From positions 1-64,000 of the forward strand of contig NTMA01000055.1 in the NCBI GenBank assembly GCA_002917075.1: a DNA stretch of 64,000 nucleotides. The letters run 5' to 3'. A model generated the notes under the pieces. It was not told where the DNA came from and searched no databases. It worked only from the letters and a program-made list of their open reading frames with translations. Position 1 is the first letter of the stretch, and each line of letters starts with the position of its first letter. The stretch comes from Hawksworthiomyces lignivorus (Eukaryota; Ascomycota; Sordariomycetes; Ophiostomatales; Ophiostomataceae). Below, piece by piece: positions 34,601 to 46,318 of the stretch. The position numbers and the translations under genes were made by a program.

Positions 34601-35599
34601 ATGCATCCCCCTAGTAGCGAAAATATGTTCGAGATGAAGACCAATGGGGTCATCTTCTGCATTTCTACTCTTCTATTTATCCTCCATGCTCGTCTTGTTT
34701 CGTGCTCCTTTAGAAACAACGAGACTGGACCTGACTGGGCGGTTGGGCTTCGAGACCTTGCGCTGACCACTTCAGACATATGCAAGGAGGCCTACAGCGC
34801 TTTGATCGATTGTGACATAGTGCTGCAGAGCATGACTGGGACTCAACGCCCGGCATTCAAAGTCAAAGCCGCCGATCTTGACAAACTTTGTGTGCCAGCT
34901 TGCAATACCTCGCTCACCAACTACGTCGAGAATATGAAGAAGATGTGTAATGAAGCGGGTGATGCCGCTGAGGTTGGAGTTAATAGTAATACCTTGGAGC
35001 CTTTGGCGCCTGTTTGGGCAGTTGGAGAGCTTTTCCAGTACCAGTTTCAGTGGGCATGCGCAACGAATGTGTAGGTGCAAAGTAGCACCGTGGTCGATGG
35101 ATTTGTCTGATCGCGACTGCTAACAAGAGATAGGACAGGTTACTGCTCACTCAACTACCCAGAGGGACGAGACTGGGCGTGGACACACTTCGATTGTGGA
35201 GAGCTGTGTGCCATGCAGTTCTACACAGACGCGCACAATTGGCCAGGTTCTGGCTGGACGATTAACGGCGGCTTGACCTACCGGTCCGAATGGTGGATAA
35301 ACAATTACAAAGACGGCTGGGAAAATGCAATCAGCTGCCATTCAAAGGCTAGGTCGATACCAACCTCAAGTGCTTTCGCAAGCTCTCAGTCAGACCTGCC
35401 AACATACTTGTCTCCATCACCATTTAGCTCCGCTACAGATATCTGGGACTCTTTATCAGTTACGAGCAGCGTAAAAACGTTGCCATCAAGTATTACTAGT
35501 GCGATGGGTCATTCTACAAGTACTCTTTCCAGCGACGCAGCACGCTTTAGGCCCTCTGTTGTGAATCTTCTCAGAAGAGCAATACCACTATGGCTTTAA
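34601..35599 (+). CDS. Secreted cysteine protein resembling LysM-effector flanking domains
   Basis: Two exons, 34601-35070 and 35128-35599, joined by a 57-nt intron with a CTAAC branch site; 942 nt, 313 aa. ATGs at 34625 or 34634 would place the signal peptide (VIFCISTLLFILHARLVSCS) closer to the N-terminus and are likelier starts. The mature part has LCVPACNTSLTNYVENMKK, the CxxxCxxSLxxY pattern found between LysM modules of fungal LysM proteins, but no LysM module itself is visible. A second Cys/Trp-rich block (YCSLNYPEGRDWAWTHFDC) and a Ser/Thr-rich tail follow. Probably secreted or wall-associated. Its neighbour is the secreted nuclease. Confidence 0.75.
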
Positions 35600-36584
35600 T
35601 CTTTGGTCTTGTGGATTCACGTTTGTCATCTATCCATAAAACCGGTGACGATTAAATAATATGTTCAAGAGGAGACGATAGTATTGTATCAGCACCTTCA
35701 TGTAGCTGCTTGTTGGTTTTTCTTTCACAGCTTCTAAAGTTGTAAAATGTTTATTATCTTTCTTTTGAATATATAATCGTATGTCTGTCTATGAAGCTAG
35801 TTTGATTGCAGGCGCATCAGCCTCCTAGACTTGATTGAACATATTATACTTTTTTGCGACTAAAATATACAGGTTTAAAATAGTCTACAGCTACCAATGT
35901 CACTCCACATGGTCTTGCCAGGCGCATCCTATGGGAGATCTCGACCGAGTAGTGCGATTGAGCTGTTATCATGAAGTAGATGCTGTCTGTGTGAATCAAG
36001 ACCGTATCATAGACAAAGTGGCATTGGGCAAGAACCAAGAGAACAAATCTTGAAAGTTAGCCGGCAACCAAAATGATGACGATTCGATGAAAGACTGTGC
36101 AAAATAGCGAACCATCGTCACCACACAACCTTTAGCTTAACCTGGCTCTTCACACTCCAAAATAAAATAAAATAAAATATAGAAAGAAAAAAATTTTGTC
36201 GGTAAAATAAAGGCCATGAGTACGGAATGATGTTTACAGTAAGGATAACCGCATATTGTTCTATACATGTGATCAAGTTGTGCTCCAACGCTATTCTCGT
36301 ACACTTCCGGCATCTCCATTTCTATTCGTAGTGAAGTTTCGTCACCGCTTACTTTGTATATCAGGCGACTACGAATAAGAAACTCTTTTTGATGTTTAAG
36401 TTAGTCATCACAACACCTGCTTCTTCTTAGAATACTATGCCTCTAGTTTTGCAAAGTCTCAAGAGGTACGGAATCTCTCAAAAAGCTTAACTTCTGTCAT
36501 GCCTAGTGGGTTGGAATGTGTTAATTGACTATAATGATTTGCTGAGTTCCCCAAGCTTAAATTCCTGTTCTCTACACATTCACA
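35600..36584. other. Intergenic AT-rich DNA
   Basis: Contains the 3' side of the secreted gene and one possible HET-domain scrap (35931-36053). A short (TAAAA)n-like run lies near 36160-36180. No intact gene. Confidence 0.5.
35931..36053 (+). pseudogene. Possible HET-domain scrap
   Basis: A short frame contains VDAVCVNQDRIIDKVALGKNQ, which resembles the conserved W-I-DAICINQ-D--EK--QV block of HET (heterokaryon incompatibility) domains. No flanking HET sequence is visible on either side, so it may be chance. Confidence 0.3.
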
Positions 36585-38340
36585 TTAAACTTCCTCGACA
36601 AGGATTTCTTCCACTTTGGTTGTCATATCGTTCTTTTCAACGATCTGGTGCTTCTCTGGGTCGTACGATATATCCGAATCAAATACAGCGACCTCCCCTA
36701 CTTCACCAAATAGTGCAGTTATTTCTTCCAGCCTCTTCCCATTTGTATCAGGAAATGTAGCTCAAATGACGGCGCGGCTCCTAGCGTGGAGCATATGATG
36801 AACACAAGATAATATTTCCAACTGACATTACTTAGAATTGTTAGGTTTGACAGAAGTCAATTAAACATGGTGAGACTTACTCAAGTGCAGGAGGAGCACA
36901 CTGGGTGAGCACGAGGTCGGCCAGGCCACCGCAGAAAATAGCAAAACACGAGCTTCTCACTCGAAGGTAATTTGGAAACACTCCAGGGATATAGGCAAAT
37001 TGGGACCCTGCATTTTACGATCAGCAACACTGTGTGAAATGATAGGAACTGGTTACAGACTTACTATCGATAAACAAAGTGTAAAGAGCAACGAAGACAA
37101 ATATCATTGCAACACCTGCATTCAGTGCAGCTTTGTTATCAGGTGGTACAAAATTTGCAACGATTGCCGCCTCGATGGAAAGTGATATGGTGCACAAGAT
37201 GAGGCCAAGTGCGATATACTTTGGACGGGAAAATCGATCCACTAGAAACATAGCGCAGAAACACACAAACGTAGCTACTGATACCCAGCAGCCTGCAAGT
37301 ATCAGTTGCTTGCTGGTATCAAAACCAAGCATCGAATATATCGTAGGCCCATATGCTAAGCGAAAGAGTTAGGAACATCACCAAGAAATGATCTAGAGGT
37401 ATTGGACGCATTATGTACCATTAATGACTAAGACACCAGAGCACTGCGTAGCGGTGTTTGTGAAAGAGGCGACAAAGAACCTTTTCCGATTTGATGGTCT
37501 CTTGAAGAGATCAAAAAGTCCATTTGGTAATTCCAAATCTACTTCGGCCTGCCTTTTGATCCGATAATACTCTTTCATCGTGTACGAGTTTTCGTCCGTC
37601 TCAGATTCCCCGTGTAGTTTTAGTAGAATCTTCATCGCCTGTTCCTTTTTTCCCTGAATGACCAGCCACCTGGGACTTTTCGGCATCCATGGGAGGGCGC
37701 AGAGGAGAATGAGAGGAAATAAAGCTTGAAGTGCCATTGGTACCCTCCACTAAACCGGCTGGGTTACTTCCCAGCGGTAACATGCATACCCAACCCAACA
37801 AGCAAGAGCGAACCCGAAGTTGAAAAGGGTCCCGTGCATATCCACCAAAGCTCCGCACCTTTGAGGGGGTACTATCTCACTCAAATAAATCTTAAATCGG
37901 GGCTCTAGTATACAAGCTATCGATTCAAGTGATAAAGTTACTTACTGGCACAGCCATGAGAATCGCGAAAGCTCCAAACCCAGACCAAAAGCGAAACACC
38001 AGAAACATGGCTGTGTGAACGCTCCCAGCCATTAACGCCCCAGACAATACAAGTACGATGCAGGCCTTGTTGAAATTAGCTAGGGGAGCTGAGAATGAGA
38101 GATTGTCGCAACTGGGCTGCTTGGAAACTTGCCTACCGCAGCTAGCCCCCATTTTCTACCCAATGATCTGAAATCGAAGGCGCCGCCAATGCTCCAACAC
38201 AACATCCTGCATAATATATCCCATTTGTGGCTGATATGAGCTAGACTGCGTTCGGTGCCGTGAGTAGTTCTAGAGATTCGAGGAATCTCGGCTGGGCTAA
38301 CAAAAAAAAAATGAGCCACTGTAAGCTCTGCCAAATGTTC
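36585..38340 (-). pseudogene. Sugar transporter (MFS, hexose/lactose permease type), inactivated
   Basis: Most of a 12-TM sugar transporter can be followed on the minus strand: GIYYAGCCVGALAAP near 38200, MAGSVHTAMFLVFRFWSGFGAF and MAVPV near 38000, WRVPMALQALFPLILL and MPKSPRWL at 37740-37660, CFCAMFLVDRFSRPKY at 37250, GVFPNYLRVRS at 36960 and VSWKYYLVFI at 36820. Introns sit at expected places. It is broken by an in-frame TAG after the first conserved helix, a frame change near 38130, a TAG just before WRVPMALQ, and a frame change plus TGA near 36765. The C-terminal tail then runs open to the stop at 36585. The start codon is not certain. Confidence 0.85.
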
Positions 38341-41300
38341 GAGGCGCTTACGTGTAACGATGACTTACCTAGAGTAGTGGATATGATTGAATTGGCATAA
38401 CCGAAAGAAATAGAACAAGTGCTTAATTGTTAAAGCAGTGATAGTTTGAAGGCTGTTACAAGATTCACGGGGTAGGCTGAAGACTTATTTTCTTCCTTCT
38501 GCTCTGTGACGTCGATTGAGGTACTAAGATAAATGAAACCGAAAAAAAAGTAATAAGTTCATATACAAAACTAAGTGAATAATAAATAGAAGCCAATTTA
38601 GTCTCTATACTAGCCGTTTAGTGAGAGTAAGAATATGTAACTTTAAACTTGCTCAAATTTTGCGTGTCTGGTATGGACACAGTAACTGAACTGCGACCTG
38701 CACACCAATACATCTAATTGGCTTCTTAACATTCCCAGCTTAGTAGTAACTAGAGAATCATTCTTCTCTTAATAACGTAACACATCATCTTCGTGACTGG
38801 GCGGCATTCTGCCTCTATTGAGAAGTACTACTAGTTAGGAAGTCATTAAAAATTGATGTCTCATTAGAAATCATCTACATTGTGTAATTTGGGGATAACT
38901 ACTCTGTTTTAATATATAGTGAGACTCCCATATAGCCATATCATTCAATTTTACAAAGCTTTTTGCGGACTTCTAGGGTAAAGCAGGTATGTGGTATGTT
39001 CTTGAGAGTGCATGTTACGTTTCCGGTCGTAGTTCACCTACTCACTTGTATTATTAACGAATGTGATAGCAAAAAGAAAAGTAAATATCAAGACCAGCTA
39101 ACAAGAAAGTAAATGTGGTCATTACTAACTTGATTACAATAGCAATCTTCCCGCAAACATTTCCCCGGAAGCTAAGAGTATAAAGCTGGTGAAGAATTAA
39201 CTCCAGCTACGAGATGTGTGCAAGAAATTGCCTTTCAGAGATAGTGAATTTTGAGTAGGCAGAGGGCCCCAAAGAACCTCAGAATGCAGTGATCAAATTC
39301 CAGGGAGGGTTTTTTATCTGAATTTTTATCGTCCTTCGCCGCCCGAGATCGCACCAAAAGGAAGGGCTAAGACTACTCGACGTATGTATTATTAGATAAG
39401 GCCAGGCAGGCACCTTCGCACAAAAAAAAAAGAGATTATCTCTGATACGTTGAATCCCAAAACGTGGGGTCCAATAGGAAACTATTTGCTTGAGTTTTCG
39501 AGAAGATAGCTAACATGTGTCTAGACAGCCCTTGCGCCGACCCGACCTCAGGGCTGTCGCACTTACACATGAAGGGAGGTGGTCTCTAAGGAGACAATGT
39601 TTGGGCCCCCTTTTTGCTATGGTGTGCTTGTCTTGGTGGTTAGGTTGAGTCGAGGAGTTTACCCACCTCGCTCTTAATAGGTGACAAGAAAGCCATTTGT
39701 GATAATGTCGTAGATAGTCAAAAAAACCACTGGCTAGGTCGGGCCAAGTGACAGGTCGTTATACACTCTTTGAGAACCATGAAACTAGGCGAGTAAGGCC
39801 TCGTGCTCGTAGAGTTCATATTAAGTACATGGTATAAATCTGAAGATAATCATAGACAACTTTCAAAAGCTACTGACTCAGATCTTACAAATAAAATTTT
39901 GAATGCGACTCTTAAAAAATAAGACTTTTATATCGACTGAAAAAGAAATTAACGATACACAAGAATGAATCAATTTTCCTTTTGTAAAATTATATTAGCC
40001 CAATTCCACTTCTGAAACTGAGCCATTTCGACGTGACGGCATCAAATTGGATTATGCCGTGCCTTTCATTAATTTTCCAAGATCCAAACTTCGACTTTGT
40101 TGTGATCCAAGTAATATCATGGGTTCGGGTAACCATTTAAGAAATTAATCTTTATTATTTAGATACCTTCTTACAATCAGTATTAGGTTATGGGGGTTCC
40201 TAATAAAGAAACAGATCCAAAGTCTTGAAGAGTGTAGATCAAGTCGAAATTTACTCTCTTTTTCTTTCTCTTTTTTTTTTCTTCTTACATATATATATTT
40301 TTTTTTTCAGGAAGCCAACGACTTCCCACATGAATAAGACTAAAAAAAGTCTCCCAGTGTGAGATCTTACACTTAGCCCAGCATTCCCCACTAGTGTTTT
40401 AATTTAGCTCCTTTCATGAATTAATAAACCCTATCCCGGCATGTAAATTTGAGTCGTATATATATACTAGAACAACAAGGGATTTATCCGTCAACGTACA
40501 TAGTCATAAAGCAAGAGCTAACTATTTGTGTTATAATTAAGAGTGTAGAAAGTGCCCAGACGGGTAAGAGATTCAGCCTTATATTTTCTGAATTCTATAC
40601 TCAAAGACACCGGTTACTCTATGCCTGTTAAATTATGTAGCAAACTGTTTACATTCCGATAACCAAACACAGCGTACTAGTGTGAAACTGTTTCGTGCTT
40701 GTTTCTAAAATGGGGCACGTGATGTGCGAGTGTTTTTTTATTTTATTTTTTAAATGACAAATAACCGTACAAAGCGAGATTCGTGCACAAAACAATACAC
40801 ATGACTTCTATACCTAAACAGTGTGGCTGGACTGGCTTTTAGCATACAATTTGGCCATACTCTTACTTACCATTTACAGCACAATGACGTGGTTTTTAGG
40901 CACCAATGAATAAAAGGAATTGACGAAATGCCATTGACGTCATCAGGGCTGCATATCTTTTCTATTATACGGCAACTCGGCTAGAACGCGAGCGGCTTAA
41001 GGCGAAACGCATGAAAGATACGGATACTCAATACTATTTTTCCTCCCGGACTTAACACTATCAAGTAACGTGTTGTCTGGAAAATGTTCCGGCAAATAAG
41101 AGCGATACGCCGTAATTGCTCTCTTTTACGTACTTTCGGATCAATATCTTGTCGATTCTTGGCTTCATCTGTCACGTTGCAAAAACCATATGAGATCGGA
41201 CGTCTTTAATCTACCTGTGCTGAGCTGAGAACATACAATTGGGCCTGGCACCGGAGGAACAAATATACCTCGGAGTTCATCAGTGACGCTTCAACGATGT

Positions 41301-41524
41301 TTTTCAGGCAAAAAGAAACTTGAGACTATTTCTAGTTCATCAAGATCTTCTGATTGAGTTTCTGTGAGATTTGTTTACAAAAAAGGCTTGGCGGATCAGC
41401 ATATATCAGATAACAAATTCCCCCAAAAAGCGCATTCTAGATATTTGGCATAAACTAACCTTACCCATATCTCGATCTTCTTCATTTTAAATACAGAGTT
41501 TGTCTATTCAAATCAACAAGCATT
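38341..41524. other. Gene-free AT-rich stretch (about 3.2 kb)
   Basis: No coding sequence can be supported on either strand. It includes a pyrimidine-rich run with TATATA at about 40257-40310. A block near 39640-39690 (GTTAGGTTGAGTCGAGGAG) has a weak counterpart near 58838-58860 and may be a shared dispersed repeat. The right end should hold the esterase promoter. Confidence 0.55.
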
Positions 41525-43393
41525 ATGCCCAGTTCCATTTCTATGTCGACGTCTGGGAATCAGACAGTAGACTGCCGCTTTGACGTAAAGCGAGCTATCA
41601 CTGACTCTGCCAGCCTGAAAGCGGAAAGAGTGACTGTGAAAATCAATGATTTGATTATTAACGGTTTTGCGTCTCTGGGTGATAAGGTGGCAAATTTTAG
41701 AGGCATTCAATACGCCACAATTCCAGCCCGCTGGTACCAAGCCGTCCCACTCGATCCTACCAAAGAAAGAGGTATCATCGACGCCACACAATGGGGAGCT
41801 CGGCATCCACAGCCTATTGATGTACTACATGATGCAACTAGACATCTGTATCCTAGAATGTCTACCTTTGACCGACAGTCAGAATTTGATTGTCTGAATC
41901 TCAACATCTACAGTCCAAAGAATGTCATTGGTAAAAAAGGCAGAGGTCTTCCGGTCCTCGTCTGGATCCACGGTGGGGCTTTTGTATACGGCGATGGTGG
42001 TTGTGAATTTGGTAAGGCCGCTATTAGTAGTATATATCTTGTTCAAATAACCAGATTCCTGAGAGCTAACATATATGTAAAGATGGGCAATATCTTGTAC
42101 GACATTCATTGGAACTTGGAGAGCCAATCATTGTTGTGGGCTTGAATTACCGCTTAGGATATCTGGGGTTCTTAACATCCAACGAGCTGCGTGAAGAAGC
42201 CCGCTTGCGAGGCGAAGAAGGCTACACAAACCTCGGCCTGCACGACCAGCGACTGGCATTACAATGGGTAACAATTTTGCAGACACACGGAAAGCCTTTC
42301 AATTGCAATGCTAACTATATGAGTTACACAGATTCAGAAGAACATTCACTTCTTCGGTGGGGACGGCCATCGCTTGACTGTAGCAGGTGAATCGGCCGGA
42401 GCTAACTCTATCGTTGCCCACTTAAGAGGACAGGTTCCACTGTTTCAAAACGCATTCATTATGTCGCCCGCGATTATGGAGCCTGCCAACCTAAACGATG
42501 CCCAAAAGTCATTTGACCGGTTGGTGTCTGCGGTAGGTCTCTCTGATGCTCCCGCAAGCCAACAGCTTGCGACACTTCGCAGTATCTTACCTCTTGTGCT
42601 GCAAAGTCTTGATCCAGAGCGACAGGAAATGTTTTATGATGATCCAAATTTCTTTTGCGACTATTCTGAAGAGCAATGGGAAGAAATTCGCACTCTCCCA
42701 TCATGGGTATCACGGGTTGTTGTCGGCCATACAAAGCAAGAGACAGCACTCTTTGCTCAGCTGTGGACATCTATGTCCTCAGCGCAGTTATATGAGGAAT
42801 GGGAAGAGCTGTACGAAGATAAGGCTTATGGTCAGGAGGTTTTCGCTGCCTATCATATTCACGAAAACTCTTCCCATTCGGACATTGTTGCTGGTTGTAT
42901 TGCTTACACAAGCGATGCATTATTTGCTAAAGCAGCGTATAGCCTTTCCACAAGCCATCTCTGGGACTCATCGTTTCCTGGACCGAAAACTTACCTGTAC
43001 TCTTTCGACCAAATGGACATCCTCTCGCCGCACCCGATCTTCCATGGTGGAGCATACCATTCCTTAGATAACGCTTTTCTATTTCATTTTCCACAAGTTG
43101 CAGGTCCAGACGCGCCAAGCACCTTTAGAGAGACAGCAGATACCTATAGTGGCGCTGCTCTTAAGTTGATTCATGGAAATGAACCTTGGGAGGATGTTAG
43201 TGTGGCTAAGAGATTTTTATCTATAAACGGGGCAGCTTCTAACATGAAAAGCGAAGGAGAATCAAACCATAGTAGATGGGAGAAACTTTGCAACACACCT
43301 GAACGAAGGCAGTTTTTTCTGTTGGGAAAAGAGTTGCTGTTTAAAGCAATGGCATACTCTGCGAGCATGCCTGTAAATATATACTATAAATGA
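41525..43393 (+). CDS. Carboxylesterase type B (alpha/beta hydrolase)
   Basis: Three exons, 41525-42011, 42083-42267 and 42332-43393 (1734 nt, 577 aa). The N-terminal core has FRGIQYATIPARW, DCLNLNIYSP and the oxyanion-hole motif VLVWIHGGAF. The second exon junction restores IVVGLNYRLGYLGFL, and the third gives the nucleophile elbow GESAG. The length is usual for the family. It hydrolyses carboxylic esters; the substrate is unknown. It stands at the left edge of the metabolic cluster and is transcribed towards it, so release of an ester or lactone intermediate is possible (inference). Looks intact. Confidence 0.92.
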
Positions 43394-43432
43394 TTTTCCT
43401 AGCATAGTATTCCAAAAAAAAAAAAAAAAATA

Positions 43433-43621
43433 CTAAGATTTAATAATAACAAAATTGTAACGTTTGCCAAAAATATTCATTTCCCGCCTCTCAGCTCTTG
43501 TGAGAAAATTCCGGTAAAAGAGAACCATGCGCTCAAAATTATTCGTCCGCAGGACAATATGAGCGAGTTTGCTTGGAGACATAACTTTACCTCCAGACTG
43601 CTTGTTAAAGTCGACTCCCAT
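43433..43621 (-). pseudogene. VOC-family (glyoxalase/extradiol dioxygenase-like) N-terminal fragment
   Basis: The minus-strand frame has MSPSKLAHIVLRTNNFERMVLFYRNFL, the first beta-alpha-beta unit of a vicinal-oxygen-chelate protein with the metal-ligand His in LAHIVL. The sequence then leaves the family and stops; an A-tract (about 43412-43430) follows. Only about 30 of the expected 150-200 residues remain. An aromatic-ring-cleavage type VOC enzyme would fit beside two aromatic-type FAD monooxygenases. Confidence 0.65.
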
Positions 43622-44410
43622 AGCGCAAGTTTTTTGAAGTATGTCTATAAAAGATAGAGTACTATAAGATCAATAGGTCACCTCTTCGACGCAAAGATGA
43701 ATAAAAACAAAGGAAAGGAGACAGTGACGTATTAGATTATCTTGTAGATGTTTTGAATGTAATAACATAGATTAAATTCAAGTCGAAGAGGTAATTGAAT
43801 CAAGCGCTGCGGTTCCAGTCTTGTAAGAAAATACAACATAAGCCATAATGAAGAGCTGCTATATCTTGAATAAAGTTGATGCCATCCTTACACCCGACAA
43901 CTTACCCTCTGCTTCCATCGCATGAGATCCTACAACAAGGCTCGACTGGTCCGAAATTCTATCGGCCCGAGGGATATTCTGCCATAGCGTCCCAAAGGTT
44001 GTTAAATAATGTTAGCTCCGTAGGAAGATTGAAGTAGACTAATCAAATCCAAGATTTTTGAACCAGATCTCGGAGAACAGCAAGATGGGTGGCCTTTCTC
44101 CGGCATCGAACAGCAATCTTTCCACAGCAGATTCCGCATGGTCTCTTAGAGCAAAATTTCGGACTTCTCGCTGTACAATCCAAAAGAGACCGACAATGCC
44201 GAAAGTTGCACCGCTCAATGGAAGATCAAAAGCAGATATTCATGGAGCTAATTGGTAGCCACACGGAATTCCACCCATAGGAAAATTATACGCCCTTCCT
44301 ATTTACACTTGAATAAGATCTGGCATTGTATTAAAATTTGCCCGTAACCGGTCTACGTCTACAGGTTACACGTCTACGTACTAGCATCCTTGCAAGCACA
44401 TGAATCCATC
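43622..44410. other. Intergenic DNA
   Basis: No gene recognised. Frames at 44058-44280 have no similarity I know. Confidence 0.5.
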
Positions 44411-44416
44411 ATGTCC

Positions 44417-44459
<43 letters not shown>

Positions 44460-46017
44460 GCAACAGCAGCAATGGAATGTAAAGGGGCCGTTTTCTTGTA
44501 GTTGGCGCCGGCTACGCTGGCTTAGCCACCGCCATCGAACTAAAGAGAAAGGGCTTTGATGTCGAGATTATTGAAGCGGCTAAGAATATGACCACTCAAG
44601 GTGTGCCTGGTCCAGATCATTGACTATTCTCAATTTCGTTTTCTAAAAAATCAAATATAGGTGATATTATTCAAGTCGGTTCCAATGCCACACGGGTTAT
44701 GTCAAACTGGGCCAATGTACTTGACCAAGCTGTCGCCGAATCAGCTCAGCCAAAGGACATGAAGCTATTCGACAAGATGGGCAAAGAGCTATTACATGCC
44801 CCTCTCCCAACTGAATTTGATGGTTTTCCTGTATTATATTCGAACCGTGGATTGTTACAGCGGCTCATTCTCAACTACGCGCGCTCTATTGGTATTCACT
44901 TCCGCTTGGATCACGTGTGAAAGAGTACTTTGAAGAGCACAACCACGCAGGTGTCATCATTGACAATCAGCGAATCGAAGCGGATGGTGTCATTGCTGCT
45001 GATGGCATCCACAGCCTTGCAAGAAAGCATGTCATGGGAATTCAGCAACATCCTCGCACCAGCGGCTTTGCCGTCTATCGAACTTGCTTCCCTCTTGATT
45101 TGCTGGCAGAGGACCCCCTCACAAAGCCACTGACTGAATCCAAAGAAGACTTATTTCGCGTGTGGCTTGACACAGATGTACACGCCATATTGTTTATAAC
45201 TGTAGCTGTGAGACAGGTTGTCATCTTTTGCACCCACAAGGTTCGTCCACTCACCGTTCAAGTGATTGGAATTCAGCCATGCTAACATCTAAATTTCTGC
45301 CATTTAGGACACGTACGAAGTAGAGGAATCATGGACCAATCCGGGAGATTTAGATGACATGTTGAAGATTTCCAATGGGTGGGATCCGTTAATTGTTGCC
45401 GCAATGAGAGCTGTTCCGCGCGACAAACTGATCGATTGGAAGCTTCTCTGGCGTGACCCAATTCGCCAGTGGGTATCTAGTACTGGCCGTATTGCCCTGG
45501 TTGGTGATGCAGCCCACCCTCACTTACCTACTTCCGGGCAGGGCGCTGCGCAAGCGTTTGAGGATGCAGTGACTATTGGTGCATTAGTTGATAAACTGGG
45601 TTCTGATGGAATTCCGACTGCATTCAGAGCCTTTGAGAAGCTAAGGTGAGTGCCATTAGTGATTCATAATATTGGCAACATAGTATCTAAGATGCTATTA
45701 GGTACGAAAGAACAAGCCTGACACAGAGAATGGGCTGGGAGACTCGGCACAGATGGCACCAGACTGACTGGGGGTTTGTCGCCACAAATCCCGAATTCCT
45801 AAAAATGCCACAACCCATGTGGCTTTATAGCTTTGACGCCGAAAAGTACGCATATGATAGATATAAGGAGGTCATTGACAGCGTGAACAATGGGACACCA
45901 TTTGTCTCGAAAAATCTTCCCGAGGGTCATGTCCACGAGGACTGGACCGTAGAAATGATGATGGAGTTAGAGAAGGGACAGGCAAAGGAGCACTTTTATA
46001 AAGTAGCTAATAAGTAA
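44411..46017 (+). pseudogene. FAD-dependent monooxygenase (salicylate-hydroxylase type), nonsense and frameshift
   Basis: The gene starts ATG-TCC followed by 14 AAC codons, then has an in-frame TAA (44480-44482) just before the Rossmann motif VVGAGYAGLATAIEL. Introns are clear at 44601-44660, 45241-45307 and 45646-45701. At about 44910 the frame shifts by one base (about one base lost) before VKEYFEEHNHAG. The remainder is well conserved: ADGIHS, the FAD-binding GDAAHP and GQGAAQAFEDA, to the stop at 46017. The family hydroxylates aromatic rings using NAD(P)H and FAD. One nonsense plus one frameshift make it a recent pseudogene, unless either is a sequencing error. Confidence 0.85.
44417..44458 (+). 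repeat. (AAC)14 microsatellite encoding poly-Asn
   Basis: Fourteen uninterrupted AAC triplets directly after ATG-TCC. The triplets are in frame, so length changes would not alter the frame. Confidence 0.95.
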
Positions 46018-46318
46018 TGCAAAAGTGGAATACATATAGCTTTTTGGAATCAATAACAGATCTAAATAATTGCGATTTAAAATCAAACTTTGCATCTTCT
46101 TGTATACGAAGAAGGCACATTGCATAAATGATTTGGTTGTTTATAGGCTAGATTATCCCAAATATTGACACGTAACACCAATTTTAACAAAGCATCATGT
46201 CCATTTTCTGAAGTACAAAGTCAACGTTGTCAAAATAACTAGCACGGTAGATCTTACGGAATTTTCGTAACTCATCCTACTTCTATGAGAATTGTGCCTA
46301 CAATTTAAACCTATCATC

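Noticed and set aside
40257..40310. Pyrimidine-rich run with TATATA as a promoter
   Set aside because: No gene starts within reach on either strand; treated as simple sequence.
42546..43067. 173-codon ORF in another frame of the esterase exon
   Set aside because: Overlaps the conserved hydrolase frame and has no motif.
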